A stretch of 38,471 nt of DNA from Verrucomicrobiota bacterium. Its GTDB lineage: Bacteria; Verrucomicrobiota; Verrucomicrobiia; Verrucomicrobiales; V1-33. A model generated the notes under the pieces. It was not told the origin of the DNA. It saw only the letters and a list, made by a program, of their open reading frames with translations, and made no database searches. Shown here piece by piece: positions 33,666-38,471 of this stretch (position 1 is the first letter of the stretch; the number at the start of each line of letters is the position of its first letter). The stretch is taken from the NCBI GenBank assembly GCA_003402705.1, contig QQNF01000039.1, positions 1-38,471 of the forward strand, in the 5' to 3' direction. The position numbers were made by a program, and so were the translations under genes.

Positions 33666-33694
33666 TTGACCCGCGGCTGGGGTGGTGATATAGC
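33666..33694 (+). promoter_or_regulatory. Sigma-70-type promoter of the 33737 gene
   Basis: TTGACC (33666-33671) and TATAGC (33689-33694) are separated by exactly 17 bases. That is 5 of 6 and 4 of 6 matches to the consensus boxes. The -10 box ends 42 bases before the ATG at 33737. It is the best promoter-like sequence in the window. Confidence 0.55.
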
Positions 33695-33736
33695 CGCCAT
33701 TCCGCGGACGGTGAGTGCTGCGGCGTCTGCCGGATC

Positions 33737-34543
33737 ATGATGCAATCGATTTTCATGGTGGCGGCCGTTTGGCTGGCTGGCCTCGGTCTCCGCACGTTTT
33801 CTTCCGTTCTGCTGCGCAAGACGGGGGCGTTGCTGTATCTGGTGGCGACGTATCTGGCAGGGTATTACGTGGCTGGGGGGTCGCATGGGGTTGGGATGGC
33901 GGCTGCGGGGGCGTGGTTTCTGCTGCCGTGGGTGGAGATCCTGGTGCATGTGCGGCCGCTGCGGTTGCCGGCGGAGCAGGTGCTGGACCGACGGCATCCC
34001 CCATCGCGGGAGGATTTTCCGCAATTGGGGACCCTGACGGGGGAGGCGGAGGAGATGGGATTTGAGCGGTGCGGGGATGTGGGGCGTGAGAATGACGGGG
34101 GGAAGCAGTTCATCCGGTTGTTCTGGCGGGAGCGGGACCGGATGCAGCTGGCGGTGTGCTGTCATGAGCAACGGGGGATGGCGCTGGTGCACGTGAGCTG
34201 CACGACGCGGTTTTCGGATGGACGGCAGATGATCAGTTCCGATTTTCCGTTTTCTTCGGCGATGAAGCCGGTTCCGCGGACGGAGATCCGTCAGGTAGCG
34301 GAGGCGGAGACGATCGAGGTGCTAGTGAGGGCGCACGAGGAATGGGTGGCGGGCGAGGGAGCGGAGGAGCTTGATCCGGAGCTGCTGATGGAGCGGGTGA
34401 GCGGGGAGTTGTCGGTGCAGGTGCAGCACAATGTGGCGTCGGGGATACTGCTGAGTACGGGTGACGGGCGGGTGCGGTATTCGTGGCGCGGGTGTCTGTA
34501 TCTGTGGCTTCAGTATCTGAAGGATCTTGTCAGGCTGGCGTGA
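33737..34543 (+). CDS. Membrane protein of unknown function
   Basis: I do not recognise this 268-residue protein. The N-terminal part is hydrophobic, with segments at about residues 3-20 and 30-66, including a Gly/Tyr-rich TYLAGYYVAGG turn. A soluble cytoplasmic or periplasmic domain follows: strands around QFIRLFWRERDRMQLAVCC and GMALVHVSCTTRFSDG, an acidic helix VLVRAHEEWVAGEG, and a final aromatic helix CLYLWLQYLKDLVRLA. No catalytic motif is seen. A fair promoter lies 43 bases upstream. The glycosyltransferase gene follows after 18 bases, so they form a likely operon and could share an envelope role. Confidence 0.75.
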   Translation: MMQSIFMVAAVWLAGLGLRTFSSVLLRKTGALLYLVATYLAGYYVAGGSHGVGMAAAGAWFLLPWVEILVHVRPLRLPAEQVLDRRHPPSREDFPQLGTLTGEAEEMGFERCGDVGRENDGGKQFIRLFWRERDRMQLAVCCHEQRGMALVHVSCTTRFSDGRQMISSDFPFSSAMKPVPRTEIRQVAEAETIEVLVRAHEEWVAGEGAEELDPELLMERVSGELSVQVQHNVASGILLSTGDGRVRYSWRGCLYLWLQYLKDLVRLA

Positions 34544-34561
34544 GGAAAGCTGGAGGAGTGC

Positions 34562-36412
34562 ATGAGACCGTCGTATTTCCTATCAAGCCTCCGGGATCTG
34601 CCGCGCCGGATGGGGCCGGTGCATGGGGCGGTGGTTGTGATTTTCGTGCTGGCTGGGTTGGCGTGGTGGGTGGCGTCTGGAGGGAAGGGGAGTCCTGCGG
34701 CGGCGTGGGAGCAGTTCAGGGAGGCGCGGGCGGCGATTGACGGGGATGGGGAGGGCGGGGGATTCGAGTGGCGGGCGTCGGTGCGGCTGGGGAACTGGCT
34801 GGCGGCGGTGGTGACGACGCTGATCGGGGCGGTGGCGCTGGTGACGGTGCGGTGGTGGGCGGCGGGCGGGACGAGTGCGTCGCGGTGGGTGCGGCCGTCG
34901 CGGCCGCGGCGGTTGCGGTTCACGGTGCTGGTGTTAGGGGCGCTGACGATGGCGGTGTTTCTGAGGATGCCATTGGCGCGTGGGAGCATGTGGTGGGACG
35001 AGCTGTGGAATTTCCGGTATGCGACGGTGGGGGAGTGGAAGGCTCCGAAGGATGGAGGGGTGAAGGAGTTCCGGGAGTGGGACTGGGCGCGGGCGTTCTG
35101 GTATTACGGGAAGCCGACGAATCATCCGGTGCAGACGGTGCCCGGGAAGCTGGTGGAGAAGAGCTGGCGGCTGGTGGCTGGGTATCCTGCGGGGGAGGTT
35201 CGCGAGGTGGTGCTGCGGCTACCGGTGCTGGTCGGGGGATTGGCGGGGATTGTGCTGACGGCGGCGCTGGCGCGGCGGTGGGCAGGGGATGGAGCGGGGG
35301 TGGTGGCGGCGTGGCTGATGGCGCTGCATCCATGGCTGCTGCGGTACGGGGTGGATGCGCGGTCGTATGGCATGACGGTGTGGATTGTGCCGATGACGCT
35401 GCTGGCGGGATGGGAGGCGCTGACGCCGCCGGGTGGTGGGCGTTGGCGTTGGTGGTGGCTGCTGGCGTGCGGGTTCTGTCTGCTGATGTGGGCGCATGTG
35501 CTGTCGCATGCGGCGCTGTGTGCGGGGCTGTATGTGACGGGGATTTTTGCGATTCGGCGGGCGAATCCCGAGCGTGCGGTGCGGGCGCGGCTGGTGGCGC
35601 GGCTGACGGCGATGGCGGGGTTGGCGGCGTGTGTGTTTCTGGTGCTGTACCTGCCGTGTCTGCTGCAGGCGTTGTGCTGGGGTGAGCGGAACCAGGACGG
35701 GAATCTGCTGACGCGGGCGTATTTTCTGGAGACCCTGGCGCAGATGGGGTCGGGGGCGTCGGTGGCGGAGCATCCGGCGGTGGCGTTGTTCCTGGTGCTG
35801 GCGGTGTTAGGGTGTCTGCTGGGTCGGGCGAGTGTGCCCGGGGCGAGACTTTGGATGTGCGGGACGCTGGCTGGGTTCGGGGTGTTTCTGGGGGTGGTGG
35901 CGGTGAGCGGCGGGTATTTTTATCATCGGTTTCTGATCGGACTGGCTCCGGTGCTGGTGGTGGGGCTGGCATCGCTGGTGACGCGGCCGCGGGTGCCGTG
36001 GCTGGTGGCTCCCGTGGTGGTGATCGGGCTAGGGTTTCTGTGGATGCCGGCGCTGCAGCGGCTGACGAGCCGGAGTTACTGTCCGTGGCGGGAGACGGCG
36101 GCGGTGATGCGGGAGAGTGGGGCCGGGAAGGCGTTTTGTGCGGGGTACGGGCTGGGGGCGAACATGCTGGAGTGTTATCTTCCGGAGCTGGTGGATTGGC
36201 GCGGGAAGCCGCTGGAGGCGCTGCTGGCGGAGGCGGAAGCGGCGGGGAAGCCGCTGTATATTGCGTGGGCGTACCACCGGTATCATGAGTCGCTGCAGCC
36301 TGAGGAGATGAAGCGGCTGGGGGATGTGCGGGAGTTCACGCCGGTGGCGCAGTTGCCGGGGATTGAGGAGCAGTATGACTGCCGGGTGGTGCGGTGGAAC
36401 GGGCGGCGCTGA
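34562..36412 (+). CDS. GT39/ArnT-like integral membrane glycosyltransferase
   Basis: The 616-residue protein has about ten or eleven transmembrane segments and a soluble C-terminal domain (from about residue 500). The first periplasmic loop contains MWWDELWN with Asp146-Glu147, the acidic pair expected of GT-C enzymes that use polyprenyl-phosphate sugars. Further GT-C-like features are LHPWLLRYGVDARSYG and membrane segments with arginine-rich turns. It likely transfers a sugar from a lipid carrier to an envelope acceptor. The acceptor is not visible. An unusually long N-terminal extension (two TM segments before the WWDE loop) is present. The TGA stop at 36410-36412 is followed in the same frame by a further open stretch (see next entry). 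Confidence 0.82.
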   Translation: MRPSYFLSSLRDLPRRMGPVHGAVVVIFVLAGLAWWVASGGKGSPAAAWEQFREARAAIDGDGEGGGFEWRASVRLGNWLAAVVTTLIGAVALVTVRWWAAGGTSASRWVRPSRPRRLRFTVLVLGALTMAVFLRMPLARGSMWWDELWNFRYATVGEWKAPKDGGVKEFREWDWARAFWYYGKPTNHPVQTVPGKLVEKSWRLVAGYPAGEVREVVLRLPVLVGGLAGIVLTAALARRWAGDGAGVVAAWLMALHPWLLRYGVDARSYGMTVWIVPMTLLAGWEALTPPGGGRWRWWWLLACGFCLLMWAHVLSHAALCAGLYVTGIFAIRRANPERAVRARLVARLTAMAGLAACVFLVLYLPCLLQALCWGERNQDGNLLTRAYFLETLAQMGSGASVAEHPAVALFLVLAVLGCLLGRASVPGARLWMCGTLAGFGVFLGVVAVSGGYFYHRFLIGLAPVLVVGLASLVTRPRVPWLVAPVVVIGLGFLWMPALQRLTSRSYCPWRETAAVMRESGAGKAFCAGYGLGANMLECYLPELVDWRGKPLEALLAEAEAAGKPLYIAWAYHRYHESLQPEEMKRLGDVREFTPVAQLPGIEEQYDCRVVRWNGRR

Positions 36413-36481
36413 GATGAGTTCGATGAACCGGATGGAAACCGAAGGCATGTAGTACCCACGCTCAGCGAAGGAGATTCAGGG

Positions 36482-36841
36482 ATTTGGGCAATCAAGCAAC
36501 TGGCGGATGGTCGATGGGCGGAAGTTTATGCGCCGTACGAGATCGGGGAGGACGTCTGGCTACCGATCATCAAGGGGCGGCATGGAGTCTACGATAAGTT
36601 TTTTGCGCGCTTGGCGGCAGGGCAGATTCAGAAGCCGGCTGTCGATTTTGGGGCCTCGGAGAAGGCACGAGAGGCGATGCCGCCGGCTATGGTTGTTCAA
36701 CGAGAGCCGATGTCACGCGATGGAAAGCTGACGGCAACACGGAGCGAGCAGCGTGGTGTGTCGATGCACCGGAGCATCATCGGCGTGCTGATTTTGGCGG
36801 CTGGTGGATTGCTGTGTTTGGTGCTCAGGCGGCGTTCGTGA
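36482..36841 (+). CDS. Membrane-tailed protein without a standard start codon (possible ATT start or 5'-truncated gene)
   Basis: A frame that looks coding runs to the stop at 36841 and ends in a transmembrane tail, IIGVLILAAGGLLCLVLRRRS. It contains no ATG, GTG or TTG before TTG 36611, although the preceding codons read sensibly (WAIKQLADGRWAEVY, then APYEIGEDVWLPIIKG). An AAGGAG at 36468-36473 stands 8 bases before ATT 36482. An ATT start would give 119 residues. The frame is also open back to the TGA of the glycosyltransferase at 36410. Alternatives are a gene that lost its 5' part. Codon use is less G-rich than in neighbours. The tail is nearly identical to that of the next gene. Confidence 0.5.
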   Translation: MWAIKQLADGRWAEVYAPYEIGEDVWLPIIKGRHGVYDKFFARLAAGQIQKPAVDFGASEKAREAMPPAMVVQREPMSRDGKLTATRSEQRGVSMHRSIIGVLILAAGGLLCLVLRRRS

Positions 36842-36848
36842 GGGTGGG
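36812..36848 (+). repeat. 37-base 3'-end repeat, copy 1
   Basis: This stretch codes the last residues of the first gene (LCLVLRRRS), its TGA stop and 8 bases beyond. It matches 38055-38091 with two mismatches in 37 bases. The similarity continues past the stop codon, so it is not explained by protein-level selection alone. Confidence 0.85.
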
Positions 36849-36950
36849 CGTTTTGCTAAGAAGGGTCGCTCAAGACGGTGGGGCTGCTGGGCGAAAGATA
36901 GGGGGGGCTTTTTCTGTTGTGCCCGTGGGAGGTTCGAGCACTGTCACGAA

Positions 36951-38084
36951 ATGAGGACGCTTTCGGTTGCTGTGCTGTCTTTGGTGTTGGTGTCAGTAAT
37001 CCGGTCAGATGAGGCCCTCCGAAGTGTCGCGGCAGTGCCAACCATTGCGGAGCAGGAACGCTGGCGGTCGTCAGATGAGGCCCTCCGGAGCGTCGCGGCA
37101 GAGCCGACAGCGTTTCTGGAACGAATTGAGAAACAGATAAGGAAAACTGATAGGAGTGATGTGGCCGATAGAGTCCTTGGTGCCGATCTTCAGGCCCTCG
37201 CTTTTGCGATTAATCAGGAGATCATTGCCGCGAGCTCTCCGAGCTGGCTGAACCCAAGTTCAGAGCGCAGGGAAGTGATCGCGAAATGGGCTGAGCGGCT
37301 GACTCCCTACACCCGCATGCTGGTGGATCTGGCCTTGGGAGATGGATTTGGAACTTCTGCCGCGGCAAAGCAAAGCAGAAGCGTTCTTGATTTCGCCCCT
37401 GCCACGCCGGCATTTGCCGAGCAAGTCCGGCCATTCCTGAAGCGCTCTACCTGGGTGGCATTCGCGGCCGCTGACGTGCTTTATGAACATCGCCTGCTCA
37501 ACGAAGGTGATAGGCAGATCCTCAGGGAAGCCAGACCGCCGGGGGAGAAACAAGCGGAATTGGAGAGATGGGCACTGGGGGTGTCTTCTTTCGAGATGAC
37601 GGAAGGATTGGAGGTTGCCAAACGCTGTCTGGCATCCGGTTTGGCTGGGGACTCGCCGGAAAACATCATCCAGCAATACCGAATGGGATTGGAAGTCGGC
37701 AACATGTTGGGAGCGCGTGCTGCGATTCTACTGCCAGAACTTGAAGTGATCATTGCCAATCCGGCCATCGAGAACGCTGGCTGCCTCGGACAATTTGAGT
37801 TTGCTCGGGACGTAGTGAGTGGGAAGAAGGCTAGGCAAGGGCGTGCTGCCGTCAACGGATCTGGTCCGCTTGGTTCGTGGTTTGAGACGGCTCGTCAACC
37901 AACGCAGGGAACCAGCCCGGCTGGCCCGGAGCACGGAATGAATGGTGCGGGGGTGCCCGCCGTCAAGTCTGCACGAAGCCTGGAGGTTGATGAACCGGCT
38001 TGGCCGACCGCGAGAGTAATTGTGAGTGTGATTGTGGTGGCAGGGGCTGCTCTGCTGTGGTTGGTGCTCAAGCGGCGTTCGTGA
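36951..38084 (+). CDS. Secreted protein with C-terminal membrane tail, function unknown
   Basis: I do not recognise this 377-residue protein. A signal peptide-like start (MRTLSVAVLSLVLVSVIRSDEA) is followed by a 22-residue direct repeat (SDEALRSVAA with a spacer, twice). A helical domain of about 200 residues follows, with no catalytic motif (KWAERLTPYTRMLVDLALGD, VLYEHRLLNEGDRQIL and so on). The end is a low-complexity linker and a transmembrane helix with a basic tail, VIVSVIVVAGAALLWLVLKRRS. The codon use (many GCC, CTC, ATC, GGC) differs from the G-ending codons of other genes here. ATG 36951 precedes the hydrophobic signal; no strong Shine-Dalgarno is seen. The 3' end repeats that of the gene before it. 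Confidence 0.75.
   Translation: MRTLSVAVLSLVLVSVIRSDEALRSVAAVPTIAEQERWRSSDEALRSVAAEPTAFLERIEKQIRKTDRSDVADRVLGADLQALAFAINQEIIAASSPSWLNPSSERREVIAKWAERLTPYTRMLVDLALGDGFGTSAAAKQSRSVLDFAPATPAFAEQVRPFLKRSTWVAFAAADVLYEHRLLNEGDRQILREARPPGEKQAELERWALGVSSFEMTEGLEVAKRCLASGLAGDSPENIIQQYRMGLEVGNMLGARAAILLPELEVIIANPAIENAGCLGQFEFARDVVSGKKARQGRAAVNGSGPLGSWFETARQPTQGTSPAGPEHGMNGAGVPAVKSARSLEVDEPAWPTARVIVSVIVVAGAALLWLVLKRRS
37005..37106 (+). repeat. 66-base-period direct repeat in the 36951 gene
   Basis: TCAGATGAGGCCCTCC and about 20 more bases (37005-37040) recur at 37071-37106 with four mismatches. The spacing keeps the reading frame. The repeated peptide is SDEALRSVAA followed by V or E and Pro. Confidence 0.9.
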
Positions 38085-38091
38085 GGGTGGG
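38055..38091 (+). repeat. 37-base 3'-end repeat, copy 2
   Basis: The counterpart of 36812-36848, coding LLWLVLKRRS-type residues and the stop of the second gene plus trailing bases. The two copies are about 1.24 kb apart in the same direction. Confidence 0.85.
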
Positions 38092-38471
38092 GCGAGCGGC
38101 AACGAGGGTTCGGGTGGGGCGTCGCCGGCCATCAGCGGGGCAGGGCGTGAGTGGATAACGGGATCGACTCGTTTTTGGTGAGGCGCGATGCGGCACGGTG
38201 GCGGGGACGCAACCCCGATAGGGTTGGGAATTTGTTGGGAGGGGACCCAGGGTAGGCCTGCGTGCCGCAGTCCAACCCTGGGCTTGGGGACGCAATCCCT
38301 TTGGGATTGGGGTGCGGGCGGAGGTTAAATGGGCGGTGTTGGGGGATCCAGGGCGGTGCTCTGGGCTGCGGTGTTCCGTTGGGACACGGGGCGAGGGTGA
38401 ACGGGGCGATGAGAGGGCGGTTGGGGGTGGTTCACCGGGGCTGTGGCGAGGCCGGGACGGCCTCCTGAGTA
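38085..38471. other. 387-base terminal intergenic region rich in repeats
   Basis: I see no convincing gene here. The area holds a 27-base imperfect direct repeat (38203-38229 and 38286-38312), the inverted pair CCCAGGGT/ACCCTGGG (38246-38253 and 38275-38282), and a perfect CAATCCC-TTT-GGGATTG palindrome (38293-38309). The rest is G-rich. The window ends before any next gene. Confidence 0.6.
38203..38312. repeat. Intergenic repeat element with nested palindromes
   Basis: Two related units, GGGGACGCAA followed by CCC...GGG and TTGGG (38203-38229, 38286-38312), flank a central inverted repeat CCCAGGGT-N21-ACCCTGGG (38246-38282). Each unit is itself palindromic: AACCC/GGGTT in the first, CAATCCC/GGGATTG in the second. 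Palindromic units of this general look (GGGACGCAACCC) recur between genes in several PVC and Bacteroidota genomes as I recall, which I cannot verify here. Confidence 0.6.

Noticed and set aside
7280..36060. Leu codons CTA and TTA seem to precede G (TAGGG, TAGCG) unusually often
   Set aside because: Several exceptions exist (near 8480, 11519, 12075, 12508, 35219) and I cannot do the statistics. It is probably a codon-context effect of the G-rich codon usage.
1..38471. tRNA genes, rRNA genes, CRISPR arrays, integrases and insertion-sequence transposases
   Set aside because: I looked for tRNA-like TTCGA-containing arms, regularly spaced repeats and DDE or tyrosine recombinase motifs and found none that hold up.

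Overview
The window looks like chromosomal DNA from a member of the Verrucomicrobiota. This is an inference from several things seen together: very high GC with strongly G-rich coding strands, a PEP-CTERM protein, large secreted proteins built from thrombospondin type 3 repeats and lectin-like modules, secreted C-termini of the kind that read 'YEVRSSPDLSTWS', the PVC-type protein end at the left edge, and a housekeeping set (trpS, mutL, menB, galE, upp, PBP1-type) interspersed with lineage-specific secreted proteins. No rRNA, tRNA, CRISPR array, integrase or transposase was seen.

Layout. 1-2166 (+): end of a probable PVC heme-binding-type protein, a PPK2-family polyphosphate kinase and a CvpA-like membrane protein. 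2179-5440 (-): an IscA/ErpA-type Fe-S carrier, an unrecognised membrane-anchored protein, a lipoprotein-type peptidoglycan amidase and galE. 5558-14655 (+): mutL, an M14 metallopeptidase of the murein-amidase kind, a bifunctional-type PBP whose transpeptidase half looks dead, a two-half M16 protease, and menB. 14684-22725 (-): a lone cyclic-nucleotide-binding-type domain, a secreted repeat protein in an operon with a purple-acid-phosphatase-like protein sharing the same repeat, a TPR-sulfotransferase, a PEP-CTERM protein and trpS. 22860-25112 (+): a LolD-type ABC ATPase, a NagZ-like GH3 enzyme and a Dabb-domain lipoprotein. 25234-29034 (-): a 1266-residue secreted mosaic protein ending at a clear intrinsic terminator. 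29634-36412 (+): an NtrC-type response regulator lacking the sigma-54 contact loop, a pilin-like protein with a structured leader and a strong terminator, a type III polyketide synthase, upp, a membrane protein with its own promoter, and a GT39-like membrane glycosyltransferase. 36413-38471 (+): a patch of different composition holding a gene with no normal start codon, a second gene with a near-identical 3' end, and a terminal repeat-rich intergenic region.

How the parts fit. Cell-wall functions recur: amidase, M14 peptidase, PBP glycosyltransferase and NagZ-like glucosaminidase, which together suggest peptidoglycan building and recycling. Surface and secretion functions recur too: PEP-CTERM protein, sulfotransferase, galE, GT39 enzyme, the TSP3 mosaic protein and the pseudopilin. 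The most unusual signals are the degenerate catalytic or contact motifs in three otherwise full-length housekeeping-type proteins (PBP, NtrC-type regulator, MutL), the shared DWIGI-type repeat of the phosphatase operon, the possible pseudoknot before the pilin gene, and the odd gene pair at the right end. All functions are read from sequence patterns by eye; no database search was run.
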